A stretch of DNA of 64,000 bases from Cyclobacterium xiamenense (lineage in GTDB: Bacteria; Bacteroidota; Bacteroidia; Cytophagales; Cyclobacteriaceae), in contig NZ_WIOK01000009.1 in the NCBI RefSeq assembly GCF_009467825.1, positions 62,001-126,000 of the forward strand. The letters run 5' to 3'. The position numbers and the translations under genes were made by a program. Of the stretch, positions 1-8,964 are shown in pieces. The stretch's first letter is position 1. Each line of letters opens with the position of its first letter. The notes under the pieces are model-generated. The model was not told the origin of the DNA. It saw nothing but the letters and a program-made list of their open reading frames with translations, and ran no database searches.

Positions 1-138
1 TTTCTCGGGCAATACGAACAGGAGTTGGATTCCTCAGGGTCTCCCTGGGTAAAAGTATCTGGGACGCACGAGGAGCGGCTGAAGTCTGCAGTACGGGCCA
101 TCGAAGGAATTCTCGGAAGAAGCCCGGCGGGATCCTGA
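1..138 (+). CDS. C-terminal fragment of a NadR-like ATPase / nicotinamide ribokinase-type protein
   Basis: Frame 1 is open from the window edge to a TGA at 136-138 and gives 45 residues; the start lies outside the window. The fragment contains LGQYEQELDSSGSPWVKVSG followed by HEERLKSAVRAIEGIL. This pattern (LYEEEL....P...ISG..EERL..A) is typical of the end of NadR-like P-loop ATPases (AAA_28 family), which phosphorylate nicotinamide riboside in NAD salvage. No catalytic motif lies in the visible part, so the identification rests on the tail alone. The downstream symporter genes begin 136 bp later and need not be linked. Confidence 0.45.
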   Translation, partial: FLGQYEQELDSSGSPWVKVSGTHEERLKSAVRAIEGILGRSPAGS

Positions 139-274
139 GGGTAAGAACCAATTATCTTGCTCTTTCGCCGAATCTGGGATAATTTGCAGGGATTCCCTGA
201 ATCATGCTGTTGGTTACGGAATTTTTGAATATTTTCAGGATTATTCTCCAACAATAAACCAAACATACCGCTAC

Positions 275-538
275 ATGCCTACCCACAAGGAACAAATGAA
301 AAAGTACTGGAAACGCAACATCCGCACGGTATTGATACTGCTGTCGGTATGGTTTGTCGTCTCTTTTGGTTTTGGTATCCTCCTGGCTGAGCCGCTGAAT
401 GCCATTAAGATTGGCGGGTACCAACTGGGCTTTTGGTTTGCCCAACAAGGCTCTATATTCACCTTTGTAATTTTAATTTTTGTTTATGTATACCGCATGA
501 ACAAACTGGATGAAGAATTTGATGTCAACGAAAAATAA
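275..538 (+). CDS. DUF4212 small subunit of a sodium/substrate symporter
   Basis: This 87-residue membrane protein has a basic N-terminus and two hydrophobic segments, near residues 19-38 and 58-74. It matches the DUF4212 family, which is always encoded just before a large sodium:solute symporter subunit, as here (24 bp before the next gene). It is thought to be an accessory subunit of that permease in the inner membrane. The start at 275 has no clear ribosome binding site. An ATG at 296 with AAGGAAC just upstream is an alternative that would remove seven residues. Family assignment is firm; the molecular role of the small subunit is not known in detail. Confidence 0.85.
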   Translation: MPTHKEQMKKYWKRNIRTVLILLSVWFVVSFGFGILLAEPLNAIKIGGYQLGFWFAQQGSIFTFVILIFVYVYRMNKLDEEFDVNEK

Positions 539-562
539 CCCTATAAACCTACTGACCCAGCT

Positions 563-2248
563 ATGGATATTTTAACCTGGACCTATATTTTGGTAGGCTT
601 GTCTTTTGCCCTGTACATAGGCATTGCCATTTACACGCGCGCAGGGTCCACGAAAGAATTTTATACCGCAGGCGGCGGTGTCTCACCATTGGCCAACGGA
701 ATGGCTACAGCGGCCGACTGGATGTCGGCGGCATCTTTTATTTCGATGGCGGGGATCATTGCTTTCTCCGGCTACGATGGCTCCGTGTACCTGATGGGCT
801 GGACCGGTGGCTACGTTTTATTGGCCCTTTTGCTGGCTCCCTACCTGCGCAAGTTCGGAAAATTTACGGTCCCGGACTTTGTAGGCGATCGGTATTACAG
901 CAACAAAGCCCGCGTCGTGGCGGTGTTTTGCGCCTTGTTTATCTCGTTTACCTATGTGGCGGGACAAATGCGCGGGGTCGGAATTGTATTTTCCAGGTAC
1001 CTGGAAGTAGACATCGAAAAGGGCGTGATCATCGGGATGACCATCGTGTTTTTCTATGCGGTATTGGGGGGCATGAAGGGCATCACGTATACCCAGGTGG
1101 CACAATACTGCGTATTGATTTTTGCCTTTATGGTCCCTGCCATTTTTATTTCCATTCAGCTCACGGGAAATCCCGTGCCGCAGCTTGGTCTTGGAGGAAC
1201 GGTGCAGGACGGCAGCTACCTGCTGGATAAGCTGGATGGTATCTTGGTGGATTTGGGTTTTCACCAGTACACAGCGGGGAGAAAGTCGGTAGTGGATATT
1301 TTTGCGATCACTCTCGCGCTGATGGTCGGTACGGCCGGATTGCCTCACGTCATCGTTCGGTTTTTTACCGTGCCCCGGGTAAAGGATGCGCGGCTTTCGG
1401 CGGGTTATGCGTTGGTTTTCATTGCCATTCTGTACACGACGGCCCCAGCAGTGGCCGCCTTCGGGATTTACAATGCCATCGATACAGTAGCCGGGCAACC
1501 GGTGGATCAATTACCGGATTGGGTGGGAAATTGGCAAAAGACAAACCTGATTGTGGTGGATGACGTGAATCAGGACGGGGTGGTACAATACCTGGCCGAT
1601 CCCGAAAAGAACGAACTTACCGTGGACAAAGATATCATGGTCCTGGCGGCCCCGGAAATCGCCGAGTTGCCCAATTGGGTGGTGGGGCTGGTGGCGGCCG
1701 GAGGCATGGCTGCGGCCTTATCCACGGCAGCAGGATTGCTTCTGGTTATTTCTACTTCCGTTTCCCGTGATTTGTTTCGAACGTTTGTTCCTCAGATGAC
1801 GGAAAAAACGGAATTGATTATTGCCCGGGTATCTGCTGCAGTGGCAGTGGTCATCGCTGGTTATTTTGGCATCAATCCCCCCGGATTTGTGGCGGAGGTA
1901 GTGGCGTTTGCTTTTGGGCTGGCAGCGGCTTCGTTTTTTCCAGTAATCATCATGGGTATTTTCTCTACCCGAATGAACAAGGAAGGAGCCATTGCGGGAA
2001 TGGTGACAGGACTGGTTTTTACGCTGGCTTACATCATTTATTTCAAATTTATTCATCCTGAAGCCAACACGCCCGAAAACTGGTGGTTCGGCATTTCTCC
2101 GGAGGGCATAGGTACGGTTGGGATGTTGATCAATTTTGTCTCCTGTTTTCTGGTGTCCAAATTTACCCCGCCCCCACCGGAAGACGTGCAGGAAATGATT
2201 CAGGATATCCGCATTCCGAGGGGCGCAGGAAAGGCCCATGACCACTAA
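563..2248 (+). CDS. Sodium:solute symporter large subunit (ActP-like, VC_2705 type)
   Basis: The 561-residue protein is an inner-membrane transporter of the SSS family with about 13 hydrophobic segments. Early landmarks are TAGGGVSPLANGMATAADWM and SAASFISMAG, typical of ActP-like acetate/monocarboxylate permeases. An extended polar stretch around residues 315-375 is usual for the VC_2705 subgroup that pairs with DUF4212. The C-terminus is short, cytoplasmic and His/Lys rich. It sits between its small subunit and acetyl-CoA synthetase, so acetate or a similar short carboxylate is the likely substrate. Substrate is inferred from context; the family is clear. The ATG at 563 fits the start of the first membrane segment. 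Confidence 0.88.
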   Translation: MDILTWTYILVGLSFALYIGIAIYTRAGSTKEFYTAGGGVSPLANGMATAADWMSAASFISMAGIIAFSGYDGSVYLMGWTGGYVLLALLLAPYLRKFGKFTVPDFVGDRYYSNKARVVAVFCALFISFTYVAGQMRGVGIVFSRYLEVDIEKGVIIGMTIVFFYAVLGGMKGITYTQVAQYCVLIFAFMVPAIFISIQLTGNPVPQLGLGGTVQDGSYLLDKLDGILVDLGFHQYTAGRKSVVDIFAITLALMVGTAGLPHVIVRFFTVPRVKDARLSAGYALVFIAILYTTAPAVAAFGIYNAIDTVAGQPVDQLPDWVGNWQKTNLIVVDDVNQDGVVQYLADPEKNELTVDKDIMVLAAPEIAELPNWVVGLVAAGGMAAALSTAAGLLLVISTSVSRDLFRTFVPQMTEKTELIIARVSAAVAVVIAGYFGINPPGFVAEVVAFAFGLAAASFFPVIIMGIFSTRMNKEGAIAGMVTGLVFTLAYIIYFKFIHPEANTPENWWFGISPEGIGTVGMLINFVSCFLVSKFTPPPPEDVQEMIQDIRIPRGAGKAHDH

Positions 2249-2297
2249 ACAGCGGGTATTATGCAGGGAAATGGGTGCATAGCGAATATATTTACGT

Positions 2298-2305
2298 TAA
2301 TTTTA
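2298..2305 (+). promoter_or_regulatory. Possible -7 promoter element before acetyl-CoA synthetase
   Basis: TAATTTTA lies 31 bp before the acs start in an AT-rich 87-bp gap. It matches seven of eight positions of the Bacteroidota -7 consensus TAnnTTTG. No good -33 element was recognised, so this is tentative. Confidence 0.28.
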
Positions 2306-2335
2306 TAAAACTATTAAAACCTAAACTATCAGACG

Positions 2336-4234
2336 ATGAGTGATAGAATTCATACCTTAAGCGGCTATTTTCACGAATACCAGAAAAGTGTAGCAGATCC
2401 GGAAAATTTCTGGGCTCGTGTCGCGGATTCGTTTCATTGGAAAAAACGCTGGGATAACGTACTGGACTGGAATTTTGAGGGACCGGATGTGAAATGGTTC
2501 GTCAACGGCAAATTAAACATCACCGAAAACATTCTGGAAAGGCACCTGTTCACCATTGGCGATCGGCCGGCCATTGTTTGGGAGCCCAACGACCCTACAG
2601 AGGAAGGGCGTACCCTTACCTACAGGCAATTGCATGCGGAAGTATGCCGGTTTTCCAACGTGCTTCACGAGAAGGGCGTGCAAAAAGGAGATAAAGTGAT
2701 CATCTACATGCCGATGGTACCCGAGGCTGCGGTAGCCATGCTCGCCTGTGCCCGCGTGGGTGCCATTCACTCTGTGGTTTTTGCAGGATTTTCCAGCAAT
2801 GCCCTTGCGGACCGCATCAACGATTGCGAGGCAAAGGTGGTTCTCACCTCGGATGGAAATTTTCGTGGAAAGAAAAAAATTCCCGTAAAGGGAGTAGTAG
2901 ACGAAGCCCTGGACAACTCCTCTTCGGTAGAAACCGTGATCGTCTACCAGCGAACAAAGCAGGAAGTTACCATGAAGGAGGGCCGGGATTTCTGGTGGCA
3001 CGACGTTATTTCCGGGGTAGCTACCGAGCATCAGGCCGTGGAAACGGACAGCGAAGACACCCTATTTATTCTGTATACTTCCGGCTCTACCGGTAAGCCC
3101 AAAGGGGTGGTGCATACCTGTGGCGGCTACATGGTCTATGCCAAGTATACCTTCGAAAACGTATTTCAATACAACCCGGGAGACGTGTACTGGTGTACGG
3201 CGGATATCGGATGGATTACGGGGCATTCGTATATTGTCTACGGTCCCTTGTTGTCCGGAGCGACATCCATTATGTTTGAAGGGGTGCCTACCTTCCCGGA
3301 TGCGGGAAGGTTTTGGGCCATTGTTGATAAATACAAGGTCAATCAGTTCTATACGGCACCAACCGCCATTCGTGCCTTGCAGGCCTATGGTACGGAGCCC
3401 ATTGCGCCCTACTCGCTTGATTCCTTGAAAGTACTTGGTTCCGTGGGAGAGCCCATCAACGAGGAGGCCTGGCACTGGTACCATACCCATATCGGAAAAA
3501 CAAAATGCCCCATTGTCGATACCTGGTGGCAGACGGAAACCGGTGGGATCATGGTATCCCCGCTGGCGGGGATTACCCCCACAAAGCCCGCTTACGCCAC
3601 CCTGCCCCTACCCGGTATACAGCTGGCAATCATGGATACGGAAGGAAAAGAGTTGACCGGTAATTCGGTGGAGGGCAACCTCTGTGTGAAATTTCCCTGG
3701 CCGGGAATGATTCGCACAACCTATGGAGACCACGACCGCTGCAAGCAGACCTATTTCTCGGCCTACAAAGGCATGTATTTTACAGGGGATGGTGTAAAAC
3801 GGGACCACGACGGGTATTACCGGATCCTTGGCAGGGTCGATGACGTGATCAACGTTTCGGGCCACCGAATGGGTACCGCAGAAGTGGAAAATGCAATAAA
3901 CGAACACCCGCTGGTCGTCGAGTCGGCTGTAGTCGGGTATCCCCATCAGGTGAAAGGGCAGGGAATCTATGCCTACGTTATCTGCGACATGACAAACCGT
4001 ACCGAGCAAAATTTGGTTAACGAAATCAAGGACACGGTAACGAAAATTATTGGGCCCATCGCCAAACCGGATAAAATACAGATCGTTCCGGGCCTTCCCA
4101 AAACGCGGTCCGGCAAAATCATGCGGCGTATCCTTCGAAAAGTAGCCGAAGGCAGCATGGACAATTTGGGCGACACCTCTACCCTGTTGGATCCGGAAGT
4201 GGTCGATCGTATCATCGAAGGACGAATTGAATGA
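2336..4234 (+). CDS. acs: Acetyl-CoA synthetase (AMP-forming)
   Basis: The enzyme makes acetyl-CoA from acetate, CoA and ATP through an acetyl-AMP intermediate in the cytoplasm. The 632-residue length is normal. Visible motifs are the P-loop-like YTSGSTGKPKG at 247-257, the WWQTETGG adenylate-binding motif at 397-404, the hinge region GRVDDVINVSGHRM, and the C-terminal PKTRSGKIMRR, whose lysine 594 is the catalytic lysine controlled by acetylation in this family. It follows the symporter by 87 bp and precedes the CNB-CBS-DUF294 gene by 82 bp, forming an uptake-and-activation block for acetate. Propionate use cannot be excluded from sequence alone. Confidence 0.96.
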   Translation: MSDRIHTLSGYFHEYQKSVADPENFWARVADSFHWKKRWDNVLDWNFEGPDVKWFVNGKLNITENILERHLFTIGDRPAIVWEPNDPTEEGRTLTYRQLHAEVCRFSNVLHEKGVQKGDKVIIYMPMVPEAAVAMLACARVGAIHSVVFAGFSSNALADRINDCEAKVVLTSDGNFRGKKKIPVKGVVDEALDNSSSVETVIVYQRTKQEVTMKEGRDFWWHDVISGVATEHQAVETDSEDTLFILYTSGSTGKPKGVVHTCGGYMVYAKYTFENVFQYNPGDVYWCTADIGWITGHSYIVYGPLLSGATSIMFEGVPTFPDAGRFWAIVDKYKVNQFYTAPTAIRALQAYGTEPIAPYSLDSLKVLGSVGEPINEEAWHWYHTHIGKTKCPIVDTWWQTETGGIMVSPLAGITPTKPAYATLPLPGIQLAIMDTEGKELTGNSVEGNLCVKFPWPGMIRTTYGDHDRCKQTYFSAYKGMYFTGDGVKRDHDGYYRILGRVDDVINVSGHRMGTAEVENAINEHPLVVESAVVGYPHQVKGQGIYAYVICDMTNRTEQNLVNEIKDTVTKIIGPIAKPDKIQIVPGLPKTRSGKIMRRILRKVAEGSMDNLGDTSTLLDPEVVDRIIEGRIE

Positions 4235-4316
4235 GGTAATTTTCATTCCCGACCCATGTCGTTGAAGCGCGCGGCGGAATCCGTGCGCGTTCCTTTACTT
4301 CCTAGCTACCCGTTCC

Positions 4317-6263
4317 ATGGCCAATGTCATCGTCAATCGGATCATTGATTTCCTAAAGAACTACCCGCCCTTCAGCTTTCTTTCGGAAGAATTGCTGGGC
4401 CAGGTAGCCCGGGAAGTGGATTTGCTGTACTTTGAGACGGATGAGTTGTTGTTTCAAAAAGGCGAGCCCGCTAAAAGCTATTTTTTTGTAGTCAAAGAAG
4501 GGGCGATCAAGCTGACGGAACAAGTTGCCGAAAAAGAGGAGACCGTCGAGTTTTGTGACGAAGGGGATGTTTTTGGGGTACTGGCGCTTCTGGGAAAGCG
4601 GCCGTACATACTCAATGCCCGAGCGAACGAACCCAGTCTGGTAATCGCTGTACCGGTGGGGATTTTTGAAACAATCCTGAAGGAAAACAGTCAGGTCAGC
4701 CTTTACTTTGCCTCTGGCTTCGCCGCGGGGCAGGTAGTCGTACGGTCCAGTCTGTCGCAAACGCAGAAGGTCCGGGCGCTTTTTGGAACAAGGCGAAATG
4801 AAAACGGGCTGATGTTGTTTTCCGGGCAACGGACCATCCGGTACTCCGATCCGGTGATTCACTGCCCCCTGGGCGCGACCGTTGCCGAAGCAGTGGCAGA
4901 AATGGCCAGGGCCAAAGTGGGATCCATACTGGTCGTGGACGGTAACCAGCATCCCCGCGGGATCATCACGGATAAAGACCTCCGAAACCGGCTTATCGCT
5001 CCCGGGTTGCCGTACGATACACCGGTAGATCGGATCATGAGCCATCCGGTGATCACCGCTAAAACGGACCTGGAATTTTCTCAGGTGTACCTAACCATGA
5101 TCAAGCACCGCCTGCACCATTTGGTATTTACCGAAGACGGAAGCCCGGATTCCGCGCTGCAGGGAATCATTTCGGACCACGACATTCTCCTCTCCCAGGG
5201 CAATAGCCCCGCCGTCTTGATCAAAGCACTACAGGAAAGTGACGATGTGCACGAGTTGGCCAAGCTAAGAAACCAGGCAGAGGAAATGCTGCGGTACTAC
5301 CTGGAAAATGAATTGGCTATTGATTTTATCGCCGGAATTCTCACAGAAATCAACGACACGATCATACGAAAAGCCATCGAAATGGCGAAAAAAAGGCTGG
5401 AGCCCCGCTTTCCCGAACTTCAGGAGCTGGAATTTTCCTTTCTGGTATTGGGTTCCGAAGGCCGAGGCGAACAATTGCTTCGAACGGACCTGGACAACGC
5501 GTTGGTCTACCAGGACGTATCCGAAAATCGCAGGGAGCAGACGGAAAATTTTATGCAACTCCTGGCTCGGGATGTGATGGAAGTCTTGTTTTCCTGTGGC
5601 TTCCACTCCTGCCCTGCCGAAATGATGGCTACGAATCCGCGATGGTGCCAGCCGCTTTCGCAATGGAAGCGTTATTTTAGCCAGTGGATTCGGGAGCCCG
5701 ATCCGCAATCCCTGATGATGGCCAGTATTTTTTTTGATTTTCGGTCGGCTGGAGGCAAGCAGGCACTGGCGGATGCATTGACCCAACACGTATACGATGA
5801 AATCGATCAGGGGAACGTTTTTCTTAATTTCCTGGCAAAAAATGCCTTGTTGAACCCACCTCCGCTAGGCTTTTTCAGGAATTTTATGATAGAGAAATCT
5901 GGCAAGCACGCAGAGAAATTCGATATCAAACTGCGGGCGATGATGCCCCTTGCCGATGCCGCACGGGTGTTGGTACTAAGCCATCGCGTGGTGGGCATCA
6001 ACAATACCTTCAAACGATACGAAAAACTGGCCGAGTTGGAGCCCAATCAGGCTACGCTGTTCCGGGATGCGGGAAAAGCCTATGAGATTTTTATGCGTAT
6101 CCGCGCGCTTGAAGGCCTGGCCTCTGAATCGTCCGGACGCTTTATTCAACCAAACAGCCTTGGAAAGTTGCAGCGGCAGCTACTGAAAAACGCCTTTTTT
6201 CCCATCGATGAAATCCAGAAGATCTTGAGGGTTCGCTTTCAACTTGATTATTTTGGCAGCTGA
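4317..6263 (+). CDS. CNB-CBS-DUF294 putative nucleotidyltransferase regulator
   Basis: The 648-residue protein has a cyclic-nucleotide-binding-like domain (about 18-130), two CBS domains (about 170-300), a DUF294 nucleotidyltransferase-like domain, and a DUF294 C-terminal domain (about 500-640). The nucleotidyltransferase core shows GSEGRGEQ at 379-386 and LRTDLDNAL with D391 and D393, the expected metal-binding acidic pair (GS...D.D). Proteins of this build resemble the sensor and uridylyltransferase-like parts of GlnD and are often found beside ActP-type symporters and acetyl-CoA synthetase, as here. A role in sensing nucleotides and modifying or controlling acetate metabolism is an inference; the target is unknown. 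The 3' end is nearly joined to the exonuclease gene. Confidence 0.88.
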   Translation: MANVIVNRIIDFLKNYPPFSFLSEELLGQVAREVDLLYFETDELLFQKGEPAKSYFFVVKEGAIKLTEQVAEKEETVEFCDEGDVFGVLALLGKRPYILNARANEPSLVIAVPVGIFETILKENSQVSLYFASGFAAGQVVVRSSLSQTQKVRALFGTRRNENGLMLFSGQRTIRYSDPVIHCPLGATVAEAVAEMARAKVGSILVVDGNQHPRGIITDKDLRNRLIAPGLPYDTPVDRIMSHPVITAKTDLEFSQVYLTMIKHRLHHLVFTEDGSPDSALQGIISDHDILLSQGNSPAVLIKALQESDDVHELAKLRNQAEEMLRYYLENELAIDFIAGILTEINDTIIRKAIEMAKKRLEPRFPELQELEFSFLVLGSEGRGEQLLRTDLDNALVYQDVSENRREQTENFMQLLARDVMEVLFSCGFHSCPAEMMATNPRWCQPLSQWKRYFSQWIREPDPQSLMMASIFFDFRSAGGKQALADALTQHVYDEIDQGNVFLNFLAKNALLNPPPLGFFRNFMIEKSGKHAEKFDIKLRAMMPLADAARVLVLSHRVVGINNTFKRYEKLAELEPNQATLFRDAGKAYEIFMRIRALEGLASESSGRFIQPNSLGKLQRQLLKNAFFPIDEIQKILRVRFQLDYFGS

Positions 6264-6264
6264 T

Positions 6265-6939
6265 ATGAATTGGAAAGCCCTATTTGGTTCCTCACCCCTG
6301 CCCAGCCCGGCGTATATCAAGAGCTACGAGAAATCGCTAGTGCGAAAAATTGCAAAAAGTAAACCCTTGTCTGAATTGGAGTTTCTGGTAGTGGATACAG
6401 AAACCACCGGACTGGATACCAAAAAGGACCAGGTGCTTTCCTATGGCGCCGTGCAGGTAATTAACAACCGAATTCGCGTGTCGACCTCCAGGGAATTTTA
6501 CCTCAAGCCCAAGATAAGAAACCGGGAAGCGATTAAAGTTCACGGACTGGTGCAGGAGCGGCCTTTTGTAAGCAGGGAATTATTGATTCGGTCTTTTCTT
6601 GAAGATGCAGCCCAGAAAATACTCGTGGGGCACCACTTGGGTTTTGACCTGGCCATGCTCGAGCGAGCGGGTAGATCGCTGGGCTTGCGAAAAATAAAAA
6701 ACCCCGGGCTTGACACCTACGATCTGGCGGTTCGCCTGGATCGAGGCCGGTATTACGACCCCCGGACCATTCCCAGTCGTGAGTATTCGCTGGACCGGCT
6801 TTGCGAGCGCTACGGGATCTCTCTGGATGACCGGCATACCGCAGCCGGCGACGCCTTTCTCACGGCACAACTGCTGATCAAACTATTAAAAGTAGCTGCA
6901 GCAAAGGGTATCCGGAGCTATGGAGAATTGATGGTATAG
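6265..6939 (+). CDS. 3'-5' exonuclease, DnaQ/PolC-epsilon-like
   Basis: The 224-residue protein belongs to the DEDD exonuclease family. ExoI is VVDTETTGLD (D44, E46), ExoII is HHLGFDLAML, and ExoIII is HTAAGDAFLTAQ, giving the DEDDh type with the HxxxxD end motif. The ATG at 6265 begins one base after the stop of the preceding gene; an upstream TTG at 6244 would overlap that gene and is less likely. Close coupling with the CNB-CBS-DUF294 gene is a recurrent arrangement, so the two products probably work together. It is too short to be a polymerase subunit with extra domains, and its substrate, DNA or a nucleotide, is not evident. Confidence 0.88.
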   Translation: MNWKALFGSSPLPSPAYIKSYEKSLVRKIAKSKPLSELEFLVVDTETTGLDTKKDQVLSYGAVQVINNRIRVSTSREFYLKPKIRNREAIKVHGLVQERPFVSRELLIRSFLEDAAQKILVGHHLGFDLAMLERAGRSLGLRKIKNPGLDTYDLAVRLDRGRYYDPRTIPSREYSLDRLCERYGISLDDRHTAAGDAFLTAQLLIKLLKVAAAKGIRSYGELMV

Positions 6940-6940
6940 G

Positions 6941-8332
6941 CTAGTCAAAAAACTGGGTCTCCAGCTGTCCGGTCGCTTGAACGTGAATCACCAAATCGGT
7001 CCGGGTAGGATAAATACCCGTGATACCGATTTTAGGATCTTCCAACAGTACCTGTGCTACGGGACTTTGCCATTCCCCAAATTGGGCCAGTAGCGTTTCT
7101 GCCTCGTTCAGGTAATCCTGTATGGGAAAAATGGCCCGCTTTTCCAGGTTTTTCCGAATTTTTCTGCGCTTGGACCAGTTGACGGTATTGGTTAGGAAAT
7201 TTTTGGTTTTCACTTTGAATTCAATATCGGTGAAGAAAATCTGTTGCTTTAGCTCGTCAAAAACGGGTTTGCCTGCCAGGTAAAACTGACCGGCTAAATC
7301 CTTCTTCCCTTCCCGTAATCCGATAAAATCCATGGAAACCAACAGCCGCTCCCCGAGGTGACTTACGGAAATCGTTCCCGGTCGCATGCGGGTCTTGCTG
7401 TTCAGGACGATAAGACTGTCCGCCAGGGTTTCGTTCAGCTGGCTGGCGATTTCCTCGAAACTCAGGCTTATGGGGATGGTGATTTTCAGGTTATTGCCGG
7501 TGACCTCCTCCAGTGTCAATGCTGGAAGCGGTGCCAGTTCGGTTGCCAGGGGCCGGTCTCTTTGGCTGACCATTTCGGCTGTAAGGCCGATACCGAGCTG
7601 GAGTTCCTGATCCGGGGTGAGTTTTTGGTGAATCCGCAAGCTTTCTGGCTGGGGATACACGTAATTTCCGGAAATGCCATTGGGAATGTACCGGGGTTTC
7701 CCGAAGCTGTCCCAAAAGTTTTCGGCCAGCCTTCGAAAATCCAGCGCCGCAAGGGCTCCGTCGCGCAACTGATTTTCCATGATGGTCACCACCTGCCGTT
7801 TGACCAGGGGTTCAAAATCAAACTGAAGTCCCAACACATCGAATGAAAGCGGTTTTCCTAGCGAACGTATTTCCAGATCCTGGATATCAAAACTCCAGTC
7901 CTTATTCAAAACGGGAAGAAAATCAATCTCGGGAGACAAAGCCTGTTCGAAAGGCAGCGCGGTGGACACGCGTTGTCCAAAGATGCGCTTTTCGAGTCGC
8001 AGGGTTCCGTCGGCTATCACGGGCATGCCCAATTGGAGCTTGCCTTGATCGGAGGCAGCCAGGGACAGGTTACCGGTTTTCTCCAGGTGGATGTCAGCGA
8101 CCAGGCCATCCCCTAATTCAAGCCCCTTTTCGTCTATCAGCTGTTGGCTTAATTGCCGATTGATCCGCTTAGCGATAGACGATAGCGGGATGTTTAGCTG
8201 AAGGTTTATTGCGGCGCCGGCGGCTGGAACCTCGGGTGGCGCTGGCGGATTGTCTACCCGAAGGCTGCGGCAGGCAGCGCCAGCCAGCAAGAGCAGTAAA
8301 AAGGGAAAGAAACGATAGCAGGGAAGGCTCAT
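6941..8332 (-). CDS. DUF4403 family lipoprotein
   Basis: The 463-residue protein starts MSLPCYRFFPFLLLLLAGAA with a cysteine at 21, a lipoprotein signal, so it is likely anchored to the outer or inner membrane. The rest is a beta-rich DUF4403 protein made of two similar halves, each with an I.ipls.i...IN..L pattern (around 25-40 and 290-310); function is not known. The frame is open up to 8398, but the start at 8332 is chosen because it places the signal peptide at the N-terminus and because a promoter element lies at 8396-8403, inside the longer version. It is convergent with the exonuclease gene, with only one base between the stops. Confidence 0.82.
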   Translation of the reverse strand: MSLPCYRFFPFLLLLLAGAACRSLRVDNPPAPPEVPAAGAAINLQLNIPLSSIAKRINRQLSQQLIDEKGLELGDGLVADIHLEKTGNLSLAASDQGKLQLGMPVIADGTLRLEKRIFGQRVSTALPFEQALSPEIDFLPVLNKDWSFDIQDLEIRSLGKPLSFDVLGLQFDFEPLVKRQVVTIMENQLRDGALAALDFRRLAENFWDSFGKPRYIPNGISGNYVYPQPESLRIHQKLTPDQELQLGIGLTAEMVSQRDRPLATELAPLPALTLEEVTGNNLKITIPISLSFEEIASQLNETLADSLIVLNSKTRMRPGTISVSHLGERLLVSMDFIGLREGKKDLAGQFYLAGKPVFDELKQQIFFTDIEFKVKTKNFLTNTVNWSKRRKIRKNLEKRAIFPIQDYLNEAETLLAQFGEWQSPVAQVLLEDPKIGITGIYPTRTDLVIHVQATGQLETQFFD

Positions 8333-8395
8333 GGTAGTAGAACGCAGGAAATGAATAAATCGGTTGCCGCCGGGTAATAAATTACGTAAGCGGCA

Positions 8396-8403
8396 CAAAG
8401 ATA
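8396..8403 (-). promoter_or_regulatory. -7 promoter element of the DUF4403 gene
   Basis: The minus strand reads TATCTTTG, an exact match to the Bacteroidota consensus TAnnTTTG. A GTTGC element about 20 bases upstream (toward 8425) could be the -33 box. It would give a leader of roughly 60 bases before the start at 8332. Confidence 0.42.
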
Positions 8404-8485
8404 GGACTATTCCAAAATTTTGTGCAACCGTTGAACTTTAAAGCCCGCAAATTCGGTTATTAAAATCGTAAATCAATCGAGGCAT

Positions 8486-8824
8486 ATGAGCTGGAAAAAA
8501 CTAGCTAGTTTATCGCAACTAGATCAATTAAAGGAAGAAAGCAAAGAGAAACCGGTGGTGATTTTTAAGCATTCAACCCGCTGCTCGATCAGTAGCATGG
8601 CCTGGAATCGGATGGAGCGCAGTTGGAAAGCAGAAGACAGTGAGCGCTTGTCCCCGTACTTTTTGGACTTAATTGCTCACAGGGACATTTCTAACGCCAT
8701 TGCCGAGGAGTTTGCCGTGGCCCATGCTTCCCCACAGGTCATTGTAATTAGAGACGGAAAAGCCGTTTACAACAACAGCCACATGGGAATCAATTACCGG
8801 GAAATCGTTTCCGTCGAGGGGTAG
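8486..8824 (+). CDS. ytxJ: Monothiol bacilliredoxin, YtxJ/BrxC family
   Basis: The 112-residue thioredoxin-fold protein matches the YtxJ family (bacillithiol system redox-active protein). The active-site motif is TRCSIS with a single cysteine in place of the more usual TCPIS; the following helix SSMAWNRMERSW and the late SPQVIVIRDGK, which carries the cis-proline region, also fit. It probably removes or transfers bacillithiol from S-bacillithiolated proteins in the cytoplasm. Its presence suggests that the organism uses bacillithiol. The gene stands alone, divergent from the DUF4403 gene, with 140 bp before the next gene. Confidence 0.88.
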   Translation: MSWKKLASLSQLDQLKEESKEKPVVIFKHSTRCSISSMAWNRMERSWKAEDSERLSPYFLDLIAHRDISNAIAEEFAVAHASPQVIVIRDGKAVYNNSHMGINYREIVSVEG

Positions 8825-8964
8825 GTTTCGGGAAAGGTTTATTGCTGTCCCGGATTTTAGCCGTTAAATCCCATATTTTGCCCTCTATACTTTTTACCAA
8901 CAGGCATTAAACCGCGGGGAACTTCGGCAGTCTAATCCTCATACACGTTAACCAAACGAATACG

